Below are positions 53,622 to 62,364 of a DNA stretch of 64,000 bases, piece by piece. Source of the DNA: CAZYJR01 sp964647905 (GTDB lineage Bacteria > Desulfobacterota > DSM-4660 > Desulfatiglandales > HGW-15); NCBI GenBank assembly GCA_964647905.1, contig CAZYJR010000020.1, positions 1 through 64,000 on the forward strand, given 5' to 3'. How positions within the stretch are numbered: position 1 is the stretch's first letter; each line of letters starts with the position of its first letter. Made by a program: the position numbers and the translations under genes. The notes below the pieces were generated by a model. It made no database searches and was not told the origin of the DNA. It saw only the letters and a program-made list of their open reading frames with translations.

Positions 53622-54500
53622 ATGACTGCTCAGTTTCTGTTTATGCAGCTCTTCAACGGGCTGATTATGGGTTCCATCTATGTCCTCCTCTCCCTAGGGC
53701 TGACGATCATATTCGGAACCCTGGGGGTGGTCAACTTCGCCCACGGCGCGCTTTACATGCTGGGAGCCTACGCGGCCTACACCGCAGTAAGCCTCCTGGG
53801 GCTCCCCTTTTTCGCAGCCATCATCTTGTGCCCCGTCCTGGTGGGCGTTATCGGCATAATACTGGAAAAGACCCTTGTGAGTAAGCTCTACGACCTGCCC
53901 CATTTCTACAACCTGCTTTTGACCTTCGGCATTATGTTCGCCATACAGGACGGAATCAAGATCATTTACGGGCCCGAGGGGGAGCCTTTCAACATCCCTG
54001 ACGCCCTTTCCGGCGCCGTGAACCTAGGGTTCATGTACTACCCCAAGTACCGCCTTTTCATCATCGTCCTGACCGCAGCGCTGGCATTCGGGGTATGGTT
54101 CTTCATCGCCAGGACCAAGCTCGGGGCTATTATCCGCGCAGGGACCGACAACAGCGAGATGGTCAGCTCCCTCGGCATAAACATCTCCAGAACGTTTACC
54201 CTGGTGTTCGGGTTGGGGGCGGTGCTATCAGGGCTTGCCGGTGTTCTCTCAGCACCGCTCCAGAACGTGCAGCCCCTCATGGGAATGGACATCCTCGTCG
54301 AGACCTTTGTAGTGGTCATCATAGGCGGAATGGGGAGCATAGGCGGCTCCATCCTGGCGGGCCTGATCATAGGGGAGCTGGTGACCCTGGGGATCATTTT
54401 CTGGCCGCCCATGGCCAACACCCTCATATATGCTTTCATGGCCTTTATTCTCATCATCCGGCCGCGTGGTCTTTTCGGCCGTGCCGAGTTCTTCGAGTAG
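53622..54500 (+). CDS. livH: Liv-type ABC permease LivH
   Basis: 292-residue permease with about eight helices: FNGLIMGSIYVLLSLGLTII, FGTLGVVNFAHGALYMLGAY, GAIIRAGTDNSEMVSSLGIN (EAA-like loop) and VVIIGGMGSIGGSILAGLII. The sequence features are those of the LivH branch of HAAT permeases. Confidence 0.92.
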   Translation: MTAQFLFMQLFNGLIMGSIYVLLSLGLTIIFGTLGVVNFAHGALYMLGAYAAYTAVSLLGLPFFAAIILCPVLVGVIGIILEKTLVSKLYDLPHFYNLLLTFGIMFAIQDGIKIIYGPEGEPFNIPDALSGAVNLGFMYYPKYRLFIIVLTAALAFGVWFFIARTKLGAIIRAGTDNSEMVSSLGINISRTFTLVFGLGAVLSGLAGVLSAPLQNVQPLMGMDILVETFVVVIIGGMGSIGGSILAGLIIGELVTLGIIFWPPMANTLIYAFMAFILIIRPRGLFGRAEFFE

Positions 54501-54515
54501 ACGAGGCGAGCACAA

Positions 54516-55442
54516 ATGGAAAAGAGAAGCCCGCATCTGTATTGGATGGCACCGGCCGCAGCGATACTGCTCCTGGCACTGCCCTTTATCACGCCCTACA
54601 AGGCGCTTGCCAGCCAGATGCTCATCTTCGCCATCTTCGCCATAGGGTATGACATCTGTTTCGGCTACACAGGCCTTCTCTCCTTCGGGCACGCGGCCTT
54701 TTTCGGTCTTGGAGCCTACGCCACCGGGCTCAGCCTGATCCATCTGGCCGTACCCGCGCCTGTGGGCCTTGTGTTCGGCATCCTGGTGAGCGTAGCTGCG
54801 TCCTTTGTCATAGGCCTCTTTTCGATCCGCCGGCACGGGATCTACTTTGCCATGGTCACGCTGGCCTTCGGCCAAATGGTCTATTTCATCGCATTCAAGT
54901 GGCGGGCGGTTACAGGGGGAGACGACGGCCTGCACGGTGTCCCGAGACCGGCCCTGGGGCCGATCGACTTCACGTCCGAACTCGTCCTCTACTACTTCAT
55001 CCTGCTCTGCTTCGTCCTGGCGCTCCTTTTCGGAATTCGGATCATTAACTCGCCGTTCGGAAAGACCCTGGAATGCCTCAGGGAGAACGAAGCCAGGGCC
55101 AAGAACATCGGTTACAACCCCAGGTTCTTCAAGCTCACCTCGTTTATGCTCTCAGCCTCGTTTGCTGGCCTTGCAGGAGGGCTCTACGCCCTGCTCCAGA
55201 ACTTCGTGCCCCTGTTTGCGCTGCACCTCGACACCTCCGGCGACATAGTCCTGATGACCCTCATAGGCGGCATGGGGACGCTCTACGGCCCCATTATGGG
55301 GGCCATGGGGCTGGTCTATATGAAAGACCTCCTGAGCTCCCATACTAACGTCTGGCCTCTGATACTGGGGCTTCTGTATGTGGTATCGGTCATGGTCTTC
55401 AGGAAGGGGATCTTCAGGGCATTGAAGAACAGGATCATGTAG
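54516..55442 (+). CDS. livM: Liv-type ABC permease LivM
   Basis: 308 residues, about nine helices: IGYDICFGYTGLLSFGHAAF, FFGLGAYATGLSLI, TLECLRENEARAKNIGYNPR (EAA-like loop) and LMTLIGGMGTLYGPIMGAMG. Follows livH after 15 bp and completes the importer. Confidence 0.92.
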   Translation: MEKRSPHLYWMAPAAAILLLALPFITPYKALASQMLIFAIFAIGYDICFGYTGLLSFGHAAFFGLGAYATGLSLIHLAVPAPVGLVFGILVSVAASFVIGLFSIRRHGIYFAMVTLAFGQMVYFIAFKWRAVTGGDDGLHGVPRPALGPIDFTSELVLYYFILLCFVLALLFGIRIINSPFGKTLECLRENEARAKNIGYNPRFFKLTSFMLSASFAGLAGGLYALLQNFVPLFALHLDTSGDIVLMTLIGGMGTLYGPIMGAMGLVYMKDLLSSHTNVWPLILGLLYVVSVMVFRKGIFRALKNRIM

Positions 55443-55520
55443 GGGGGCGGTGTCTTAATCCCGCCGCGCCTGCTTTCACGGCAAACGCTCACCGGAACAC
55501 AAGATAGGGAGGTTCTGTAC

Positions 55521-56468
55521 ATGTCCATACTCATTACCGGAGGATGCGGCTTCATCGGCGTGAACCTGGCGCGCGTCTATCTGGATAAGGGCGAGAAGGT
55601 GGTCATCCTCGATTCCGCGCCCGAGGAATGGCTCCCCCACGATCTCAGGGGCCAGGCGCGCTACATTCAGGGGGACATCACCAACTGGGTGGAGGTGGTG
55701 GACGCGGTCAAGGACAACCAGGTCAGGGACATATTCCATCTGGCGGGCATTCTTTCGGCCCCCTCCGAGGCCAACCCCTCCCGTTCCTACCGCGTAAACG
55801 TGGAAGGAACCTTTCACGTCATGGAGGCGGCCAGGATTTGCGACGTCAAAAAGGTTCTCTTTTCGAGCTCCATGGGGGTTTACGGCGTTTCGCGAGATCA
55901 GGTGGTCACCGACGACACCATCCAGCAGCCTAACATCATGTACGGCGTCACCAAGGCCTTTGACGAGCTCCTGGGCAGGTACTACTCCCTGCGCTACGGG
56001 ATCGACTTTCGCGGCATCCGGTTCCCCCAGCTGGTAGGTCCGGGCGTCCGCTCGGGCGGGTTCGGCCAGTACAACCCCGGGATGATCGAGGCGGCCGCGG
56101 CCGGCAGGCCTTACGAGGTCTGGGTGCCCGAGGAGACCGTTGTTCCACTTCTCTACATCAAGGATGCGGTCCGGAGCCTGGAGCTCCTCTATGAGGCCGA
56201 TCCCTCCGGCATCAAGACCCGGAGCTATAACCTGGGACAGATCACCCCCTCACCCACGGCCCGCAAACTGGCCGACATCGTAAAGAGGTATGTGCCCGGG
56301 GCGGAGATCACATTCAAGCCGGACCCCCGCGCCGTGGAGGTGATCCAGTCCATCCCCGCCACGATCGACGGGAGCAATGCCAGCAAGGAGTGGGGCTGGC
56401 ATATCCTCTACAGTGCCGAAGACATGGTCAGGGATTTTCTGGACGAGCTGAAACGGGGAAAATCGTGA
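55521..56468 (+). CDS. NAD-dependent epimerase/dehydratase (extended SDR)
   Basis: 315 residues: NAD-binding GGCGFIGVNLARVYL, DIFHLAGILSAPSEANPSRS, YxxxK active site as MYGVTKAFDELLGRYYSLRY, and GIDFRGIRFPQLVGPG. The branch resembles SDR-type L-threonine 3-dehydrogenases more than UDP-sugar epimerases, which fits oxidation of a small beta-hydroxy amino acid, but this is inference. The stop overlaps the next gene's GTG start. Confidence 0.85.
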   Translation: MSILITGGCGFIGVNLARVYLDKGEKVVILDSAPEEWLPHDLRGQARYIQGDITNWVEVVDAVKDNQVRDIFHLAGILSAPSEANPSRSYRVNVEGTFHVMEAARICDVKKVLFSSSMGVYGVSRDQVVTDDTIQQPNIMYGVTKAFDELLGRYYSLRYGIDFRGIRFPQLVGPGVRSGGFGQYNPGMIEAAAAGRPYEVWVPEETVVPLLYIKDAVRSLELLYEADPSGIKTRSYNLGQITPSPTARKLADIVKRYVPGAEITFKPDPRAVEVIQSIPATIDGSNASKEWGWHILYSAEDMVRDFLDELKRGKS

Positions 56469-57430
56469 GCGATGCAACGACGATCTTGAGAAACGGGCGT
56501 GTGGCGGTTGCGGGGGTGGGGCTCATGGGGCACGGCATAGCCCAGGTCTTCGCCCGCAGCGGCTGTCGCGTAAACCTCTACGATGTGAGCGAGGGTATCC
56601 TGAACAAGGCGCTCCGGAGCATCGAGAGAAACCTGGAGACCTTTGTAAGCGAGGGCCTTGAGACCGATTCCAGCGCAGGATGGGCCCTCTCCCGCATTAG
56701 GCCGGTGCTCGACCTCGAGCACGCGGTCCGGGAAGCCGATTTTGTGGTGGAAGCGGCCCCCGAGGACCCGGGAATCAAGAGGGATCTGTTCACCAGGCTG
56801 GACGCCGCCGCACCCGGACATGCAATCCTAGCCAGCAACACGTCCATGCTCTCCATATCAGAGTTCGGGGCGGGCTGCCGGGGAAGGGATCGCCATGTTA
56901 TAACCCACTGGTTCAACCCTCCACATATCGTCCCGGTGGTGGAGGTGGTGGCCGGTGATGAGACCTCGGACGAGACGGTGGAGATCACCCTGGCCCTGCT
57001 GAAGGCCGCCGGCAAGAGTCCTGTAAGGGTGAGAAAAGAGATCCCCGGCTTTTTGGTGAACCGCATCCAGACGGCCATGTTCAGGGAGGTGCTCTCTCTC
57101 CTGGAGCAGGGCGTGGCCTCGGCTGAGGACATCGACACCGCGATCAAGGGGAGCTTCGGCCTGCGCTTGGGGGCCGTCGGGGTGCTGGAGACCATGGACA
57201 TGGCCGGGCTGGACCTCATGCTGAACGGGACTGCGCACCTCTACCGGCACATCGAGAGCACGGACAAGCCCCAGAAGATCCTGGAGGAGAAGGTCTCCAA
57301 GGGGGAACTGGGGGTCAAGACCGGCAAGGGGTTCTACTCCTATGGCTCCCCCGCCGCTGAGGGTGACTCCAGGGAGGCGATCGATGCCAGAGACAGGAGG
57401 CTGCTTCGCCTCCTGAGGGCACGTTCTTAA
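56465..57430 (+). CDS. 3-hydroxyacyl-CoA dehydrogenase-family enzyme
   Basis: 321 residues from GTG 56465 (GTGA overlap with the SDR gene). Rossmann motif VAVAGVGLMGHGIAQVFARS, VVEAAPEDPGIKRDLFTRLD, ASNTSMLSISEF, HWFNPPHIVPVVEVV (catalytic His), and GFLVNRIQTAMFREVLSLLE. Single C-terminal helical domain, like L-carnitine dehydrogenase, lambda-crystallin and hydroxybutyryl-CoA dehydrogenase. Size and a neighbouring BKACE make a free beta-hydroxy acid oxidised to a beta-keto acid an attractive substrate class. Confidence 0.88.
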   Translation: MSDATTILRNGRVAVAGVGLMGHGIAQVFARSGCRVNLYDVSEGILNKALRSIERNLETFVSEGLETDSSAGWALSRIRPVLDLEHAVREADFVVEAAPEDPGIKRDLFTRLDAAAPGHAILASNTSMLSISEFGAGCRGRDRHVITHWFNPPHIVPVVEVVAGDETSDETVEITLALLKAAGKSPVRVRKEIPGFLVNRIQTAMFREVLSLLEQGVASAEDIDTAIKGSFGLRLGAVGVLETMDMAGLDLMLNGTAHLYRHIESTDKPQKILEEKVSKGELGVKTGKGFYSYGSPAAEGDSREAIDARDRRLLRLLRARS

Positions 57431-57449
57431 TCAACCCGGTGCGGCCATA

Positions 57450-57605
57450 GCGGAGCAGATCTTCGGAGGCCTGGAATGGCTTGCAGCCATGCGCTACTAC
57501 AAGGGCGAGCGGATGGTAGCATACTACGGCTACTACAGTAATGTTTACGGAGGAAGACGGAAAGCCAAGGGGGAAGACGATCTCATTCATAGGCTCTTCT
57601 TATGA
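57450..57605 (+). pseudogene. IS91-family transposase fragment
   Basis: Translation in frame of 57450 gives AEQIFGGLEWLAAMRYYKGE, RMVAYYGYYSNVYGGRRKAK, ending with TGA 57603-57605. The G(E)RMVxYYGYYSN block is characteristic of IS91-type (HUH, rolling-circle) transposases. Only about 50 codons remain, without the catalytic HUH motif or start. It flanks the right side of the catabolic island. Confidence 0.8.
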
Positions 57606-57696
57606 GCCGCAGGGGCCTCGACAATCGCTTGCATTTGGTCCATGCTAGTACACGAATTCAGGGTCCTGAAGAGGACCGAATCGCGGGAGGCGGGGC

Positions 57697-58524
57697 ATGA
57701 ACCAAGGGGAGATCGGGATATACGTGAACGAGAGGCCCATGTCGGTCGAACAGGGCGCGACCGTCGGCGAGTTGCGGGACCGGGTGAAGCCCGGGGCGGA
57801 CGTCCTGGTGGTGAACGGTTTCCCTTCGGAGTCCGAGACCGTGATCCGGGAGCGGGACAAGGTGGTCCTGATCAAGAGGGGGGAGAGGCCTTCCCGCCGG
57901 GAGCTGGAGATCCTCATGGCCGCCAGGCACACACCCGGAGTGCACGAACGGATGCGGGAGGCGCGGGTGGGAGTGGCCGGACTGGGCGGGCTGGGCTCTT
58001 CGGTGGTGATCGCCCTGGCCCGCATGGGGGTGGGGGAGCTGGTGGTTGCGGACTTTGACGTGGTGGAGCCGAGCAACCTCAACAGGCAGCAGTATACAGT
58101 GGATGACATCGGCATGCCCAAGACCGAGGCAATGTCCCGGCAGGTGGCGGTTATCAATCCTTGTGTAAGGCTCGAGGCCCACCGGGTGGTGCTCGAGCCG
58201 GGAAACATCCCCGAGGTCTTCTCAGGGGTGGAGGTGCTGGTGGAGTGCCTGGACAGGGCCGAGGCCAAGGCCATGTTCATAAGGGCCGCTTCTCAAGGCC
58301 TGCCCGGTACGTTTCTGGTCGGCGCCTCGGGTGTTGCCGGGTACGGTGACGGGAATTCGATCCGTACCGTTCGCCTGGGGGACCAGGTCTTCATGACAGG
58401 GGATATGGTGAGCGCGGCCCAGCCGGGCAGGGGGTTGATGGCCCCCCGCGTAGGAATAGCGGCCCACCATCAGGCCGACATGGTGGTCAGTCTCCTCATG
58501 GAGGGTCAAGAGACTAGGCCTTGA
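57697..58524 (+). CDS. thiF: ThiS-like - ThiF adenylyltransferase fusion
   Basis: 275 residues. Residues about 1-65 form a ubiquitin-like ThiS fold (IGIYVNERPMSVEQGATVGE ... VVLIKRGERPS), but the terminal Gly-Gly needed for sulfur carriage is absent. Residues about 70-275 are an E1-like ThiF domain: VGVAGLGGLGSSVVIALARM (ATP-binding), DFDVVEPSNLNRQQY and VECLDRAEAKAMF. The fused ThiS-like part may dock or regulate the enzyme. The 3' end is duplicated at 63.5 kb. Confidence 0.88.
   Translation: MNQGEIGIYVNERPMSVEQGATVGELRDRVKPGADVLVVNGFPSESETVIRERDKVVLIKRGERPSRRELEILMAARHTPGVHERMREARVGVAGLGGLGSSVVIALARMGVGELVVADFDVVEPSNLNRQQYTVDDIGMPKTEAMSRQVAVINPCVRLEAHRVVLEPGNIPEVFSGVEVLVECLDRAEAKAMFIRAASQGLPGTFLVGASGVAGYGDGNSIRTVRLGDQVFMTGDMVSAAQPGRGLMAPRVGIAAHHQADMVVSLLMEGQETRP
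58436..58501 (+). repeat. 66-bp direct repeat, copy 1 (3' end of thiF)
   Basis: This stretch is 63 of 66 identical to 63503-63568, in the same orientation. Copy 1 is coding (MAPRVGIAAHHQADMVVSLL). Just after the gene, ATCAAAAGCTTGTGG (58528-58542) also reappears at 63486-63502, but there it stands before the repeat instead of after it. Confidence 0.9.
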
Positions 58525-58586
58525 GGGATCAAAAGCTTGTGGCCTGCGGTTTCCTGGTGCGCTAGCCCGAGTTTCCTTCTTATCGT

Positions 58587-58634
58587 GAGGCAAGCCGGTA
58601 TTATCTGAATAATCAGGATGATACGGCATGCCTC
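58587..58634. terminator. long imperfect hairpin between convergent thiF and transposase remnant
   Basis: GAGGCA (58587-58592) pairs with TGCCTC (58629-58634), and the intervening CCGGTATTATC and GATGATACGG mostly pair, with a short loop around TGAATAATCAG. The arms flank the 3' ends of two convergent genes, so it could serve as a bidirectional terminator or be an IS end. No U-tract. Confidence 0.5.
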
Positions 58635-58637
58635 GCC

Positions 58638-58931
58638 TTACCCTAAAACCTCGATTTTGTCTTTGCTGAGGCCCAAAATCGCCAGGATCCGGTCTTGTAG
58701 CTCCGAGGTCTTCGTCAGTACGGTTTGCTGGCGCGCGGCCTTCTTCCCCCGCTTTTTGGGGTAGACGTTGATCACTTCCCGAATCGTATCGAGTTCTGTG
58801 AGGAAGCGCGGCATGGACAAGGTCAGACCGGCCCGGCTCACACGCCTCAGAGCCAATGCCCTCAGCAACAAGGCGATCGTGCAGTACAAACAGTGGACGC
58901 GGATTTTCGGAATCCGTCCAGTGGTGAAGCG
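58638..58931 (-). pseudogene. C-terminal fragment of an IS1634-like transposase
   Basis: The minus-strand frame reads FTTGRIPKIRVHCLYCTIAL, LLRALALRRVSRAGLTLSMP, RFLTELDTIREVINVYPKKR and ends SKDKIEVLG. It matches the C-terminal end of DDE transposases in which HWTDxKIRVH precedes this part. No start codon or catalytic region remains. It belongs to the same broad group as the remnant at 48.5 kb. Confidence 0.82.
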
Positions 58932-58958
58932 GCCACCAGCTCCCGGTCCGCCGCTCCT

Positions 58959-59459
58959 TTATGAACGATTATCCTCGCCAACGATTTGCAAAGCAGCCGT
59001 GATTATATTATCGGACACTCTAAACCCGTTTGAGCGAAGCGCCAATAACAAAGGCTCCACCTTTGAGGTCAGGCCCTTTTTTTTGGCTTTTATTATGATG
59101 GCTATTGTTCCAACAATGCTGATATTAAAGACCTCAGCACATTTCTTCGCTGCCTTGTCATCTATCGCGGCTGCAAAATCCTTGTTCTGAAAGGCAAAAG
59201 CGATGACCTGGGATTCACCTTTGCCGAGGTTCCACTCAAATATTATTGCCGGAACTTCTATCCTCCTGAGCTTTGCCTGATAATCCTGGGCTTTGAGCCA
59301 TTCAATAGCCGGATCATGCTCCTTATGGGCATTTATTTCCTCAAAAACACCCTCCGGGATAACGAGTTGTTCAAACAAGCCCGACAGAAAATCAGCGCAG
59401 CCGATTTTGGCAAGGGATATAATCGGAGAAGCATTGACTACAAGCTTATCCGACTTCAT
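58959..59459 (-). CDS. DUF3368 PIN-like toxin
   Basis: 166 residues: KLVVNASPIISLAKIGCADF, LFEQLVIPEGVFEEINA, LGKGESQVIAFAFQNKDFAA, AIDDKAAKKCAEVFNISIVG and GLTSKVEPLLLALRSNGFRV. This is the DUF3368 family (PIN domain-like), with acidic residues at E (GKGES), DD and N/D positions. The partner UPF0175 gene overlaps it by 14 bp upstream. Predicted RNase toxin. Confidence 0.92.
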   Translation of the reverse strand: MKSDKLVVNASPIISLAKIGCADFLSGLFEQLVIPEGVFEEINAHKEHDPAIEWLKAQDYQAKLRRIEVPAIIFEWNLGKGESQVIAFAFQNKDFAAAIDDKAAKKCAEVFNISIVGTIAIIIKAKKKGLTSKVEPLLLALRSNGFRVSDNIITAALQIVGEDNRS

Positions 59460-59691
59460 CGATCAACTCCTCAGGCGTGAGTTGATAAGGTGAAACTTTA
59501 TGTTCATATAAATGCTCAAGAAATTCCTGCCGTGATATATCGGCGATTTCAGCAGCCTTGGACTGAGAAATTCTGCCGTCCTCATACCATTTGACCAGGG
59601 CTGTTATTTTCATTGATCGGACAAATTCAGCAGGCGTCTGTTTGAATGCCGCAAACGCTGTGTCCGGCACATCTACTGTCAATTGTGTCAT
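59446..59691 (-). CDS. UPF0175 antitoxin
   Basis: 81 residues: MTQLTVDVPDTAFAAFKQTP, VRSMKITALVKWYEDGRISQ, SKAAEIADISRQEFLEHLYE. The UPF0175 HTH-like family, which pairs with DUF3368 PIN toxins; the gene order antitoxin-toxin and the 14-bp overlap are typical. Likely autoregulates the pair. Confidence 0.92.
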   Translation of the reverse strand: MTQLTVDVPDTAFAAFKQTPAEFVRSMKITALVKWYEDGRISQSKAAEIADISRQEFLEHLYEHKVSPYQLTPEELIDEVG

Positions 59692-60080
59692 GGGTCAGGC
59701 CCTCCTGAAATTATATAATCCAATATCCATTTGATATACAACTTGGATTTCGCTCTTTGAAAATGGCCGTTCTTCTTTTTCGTGCTGAATTTGGTTCATC
59801 GACGCGGAAAGAGGGATTCTCAAAATCCGCTCCGGAACCGGCCGTACCGCATCCCTGGGCACAGGCTGGCATGAGGGCGAAGTTGTCAAGGCCATGCGCC
59901 TTCTGGGTTGGCTCCGCCAAGCCTTGACAGGCTTGCCTGGCTCGTGCCCTGCAGAATTGCGGGCGATGGGCGGGATGCTCCTTGTCATTGGGTCGTCTGC
60001 CAAATTCCGGTTCAAATGTCGAAGAGGCATATTCATTTGATCTAGGCCCAACCAGTTATTGTTCTAATTGCATTAGCTGC
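59692..60080. other. gene-free stretch between the toxin pair and the IS
   Basis: No convincing gene in 389 bp. TGTCAAGGC (59884-59892) and GCCTTGACA (59921-59929) form a perfect 9-bp inverted repeat. GC content drops sharply at about 60,050, marking the left end of the IS. Open frames across it (59695-60051 and 59711-59920, minus) have no recognisable content. Confidence 0.4.
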
Positions 60081-61775
60081 TTAGCTGCTTTTAGAAAGAT
60101 ATTGGTATGTATAGCATTCCTCCGGAACATCAAGTATCGATAGAATATCGCGCTGTAGCTCGTTAAGCTTGGAAACGAAACCATATAATTTACCATCAGG
60201 AAGATTCATTTCTCCCTTCACAACGAATTCGAACTCTTTAAGAAGATATTCGGTCCTTGGCTTTCGCACATTTTTTCTGTTTGGCATGAAGTCATCAAGG
60301 CCTTTGTCCCTTTCGTTGATATTTTTTCTTGCTGTTCTCTCGATCAAGACAATGACTTGTAGGGCGATTTTAAAGAGTAGTAATAGTGCTTCAATTCGCT
60401 CAGGTGTATGGAGATAAATTGGCTCAAGGTTATAACTACTTTTAACTCTTCGGTTGATGTGCTCACTTTTGTATTGGTTCTTATGGGCCATCATTGCATC
60501 AGTGATAGATAGATCCTCTTGCGGCTTGTTTGTTATAAGGGGATAATACCCGCAGTAATATAGTTCACTTTCATATGCTTTTTCGTCGAAGAGCAGTTTT
60601 AAACTGAAGTGATCGTTCACAACTTCAGTTTTTTGCGGAAGGTTGTTTTTTGAGGGACGCCCTCTCTTGGCATTCTTATATGATATAGTAGGATTATTGA
60701 TTATATTGTATTCAAAAAAACCTGATGTATGATGCTTTTTTAAAACTTGGTCACATGCTTTTTGAATACTTTCTTTAGTTTTTAGGTTGTATTTATTCAA
60801 TTTATTGCTAATTTCATTGAATGCAATGCGTGTTTTTTCTATGCGAGCATCAATCGTTTTGCGTTTCCTGGCAGATAAAGCCTGATCATAAAGAATGATC
60901 ATTCGGAAAGCGTACTCCTTCTCCTCATGTGTCACACGGAGAGGAACTTCAAAACCACGATTCATTTGTTCTTTGTACGGTATAAGAACTTCTTGTTTGT
61001 GCTGTTCCAATGCTTCATTAAGTGCATTTTTATAGGTGTCATACATCGGTGCTGGCGCAATGAAGAACCCCTCGTTGTCGTGTATATGCGCCATATTGTC
61101 TTTGGTGATGAGTTTTGAGTCGGCAACATAAAGAAAATCACGGTTACCCAAAAGGTCGATTAGATTGTTCCATTGCTCAACATATGTCGTCACATCTGCG
61201 GTGTTTCCACTGTAAGCCTTTTGAAATAATGGGAATGCACTGTCAGAGCTGACAGACAATGACCAGACTAGCTGCTTCAAATCTTCGCGATACTTTTTGC
61301 TGTACCCAAAAGAGATTTTGATACTCTCATTGGTTCTATTTTTGTCACAGTTGCCGTAAACGGAAGCCGAAGTAGTATCATTATGGCAAAGCTTTGATTG
61401 AATTTCAAATTCTTCGATCATGCGCTGGGTTAACTGCGTTTCAAGGTTCTCAATGCCATAACCGTATACAGCATCTAATGTATCAGCTAATCGATCATCG
61501 AAGTATTCATAGTGTGGTATATCAGGATAGATGGTTTCAAGGACTGTAGTCTTCTTTGCAAACTTGCAAAGTCTATAAAGTTGCAATACCTGAAACATAA
61601 CACCCGTAATCATGGCGACACAGGCTTGCCCATGAGAGAGCACTTTCCTCCTCGGATCAAGTGGCACGTTTTCATCAATGATCTCAGCGATGCCGCATCT
61701 TTCGAAGTAATGTTGGAGTATGGGGGCAAAGCCAACGCCTTTGGTCTCAACGTCTTCCAGTATGCCTTCGGCCAT
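60081..61775 (-). CDS. IS1634-family transposase, intact
   Basis: 564 residues, full length for the family. N-terminal DUF4277-like part: FAPILQHYFERCGIAEIIDE, LSHGQACVAMITGVMFQVLQ, PDIPHYEYFDDRLADTLDAV. The DDE catalytic domain includes SKLCHNDTTSASVYGNC, PLFQKAYSGNTADVTTYVEQ and DFLYVADSKLITKDN (the VADSK motif), and the C-terminal Glu region is HINRRVKSSYNLEPIYLHTP. It is strongly AT-rich compared with the genome, so a recent arrival. Confidence 0.93.
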   Translation of the reverse strand: MAEGILEDVETKGVGFAPILQHYFERCGIAEIIDENVPLDPRRKVLSHGQACVAMITGVMFQVLQLYRLCKFAKKTTVLETIYPDIPHYEYFDDRLADTLDAVYGYGIENLETQLTQRMIEEFEIQSKLCHNDTTSASVYGNCDKNRTNESIKISFGYSKKYREDLKQLVWSLSVSSDSAFPLFQKAYSGNTADVTTYVEQWNNLIDLLGNRDFLYVADSKLITKDNMAHIHDNEGFFIAPAPMYDTYKNALNEALEQHKQEVLIPYKEQMNRGFEVPLRVTHEEKEYAFRMIILYDQALSARKRKTIDARIEKTRIAFNEISNKLNKYNLKTKESIQKACDQVLKKHHTSGFFEYNIINNPTISYKNAKRGRPSKNNLPQKTEVVNDHFSLKLLFDEKAYESELYYCGYYPLITNKPQEDLSITDAMMAHKNQYKSEHINRRVKSSYNLEPIYLHTPERIEALLLLFKIALQVIVLIERTARKNINERDKGLDDFMPNRKNVRKPRTEYLLKEFEFVVKGEMNLPDGKLYGFVSKLNELQRDILSILDVPEECYTYQYLSKSS

Positions 61776-61779
61776 CGGT

Positions 61780-61816
61780 AGGGTATCCTTTCCTTGGAAT
61801 TTTAGAAGGATACCCT
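61780..61816 (-). promoter_or_regulatory. leader hairpin that can hide the transposase ribosome site
   Basis: On the minus strand AGGGTATCCTT, a 15-nt loop and AAGGATACCCT form a perfect 11-bp stem ending 4 nt before the transposase ATG. The 3' arm contains AAGGA, the only Shine-Dalgarno-like sequence beside the start besides one in the loop. Such structures limit translation from read-through transcripts in several IS families. Confidence 0.65.
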
Positions 61817-62024
61817 GCCATAATGAGAAGAAGGTGTCCAGAAGCCTTACTATCGATTACGGCCTTTTAGAGAAACTTATGATCCTCAACCGCTCAAAAA
61901 CTCGATTTTTAGCTGTTTTTCAGCCAAAAGCTAAATTTCCTAAACGACCAAGAACAAAGAGCGAAATGTGAGATACAATCTTAATATATCATAAGTACGC
62001 GCTCAGGCAACAGTCAATTCGTAG

Positions 62025-62327
62025 TCAGTAGTCGGTGGCGAAGTATGAGGCGGTTTCCGCGGTTTTCTTGTGGGGGAAGGAGGCGAACACCTTGCCGCTG
62101 CGGACCCGGTGCCCGCAGGCACCCCACGTGGCAAACGTGAAGGCCGTGTCAAGACCGGACGCCGCGAATGCCCGGCGAACCACTTCGGCCGTGAAGCCGC
62201 AGTCCGGAAGCTACTTGGAAACGTACGGGTCCCACTCTCCGGTCGCGATGGTGACGGTCTCCGCCGCCGCCGAAAACCCGAACAACTGAACGGCGCACAC
62301 CAGCAGAACGGCCCATTTCATCCTCAT
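62025..62327 (-). pseudogene. solute-binding protein pseudogene (nonsense codon, truncated)
   Basis: Minus strand: MRMKWAVLLVCAVQLFGFSA (leader) AAETVTIATGEWDPYVSK, TAG at 62211-62213, then LPDCGFTAEVVRRAFAASGL and SGKVFASFPHKKTAETASYF, stop at 62025-62027. This is the first ~100 residues of a periplasmic binding protein of the SBP_bac_3 type (GEWxPYxSExLPGxGFxxEIV). The rest of the gene is lost at the junction with the IS flank. Confidence 0.82.
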
Positions 62328-62364
62328 GAGTAGTTGGTTTCGCCCTGATCCCCAAACCGATTGG

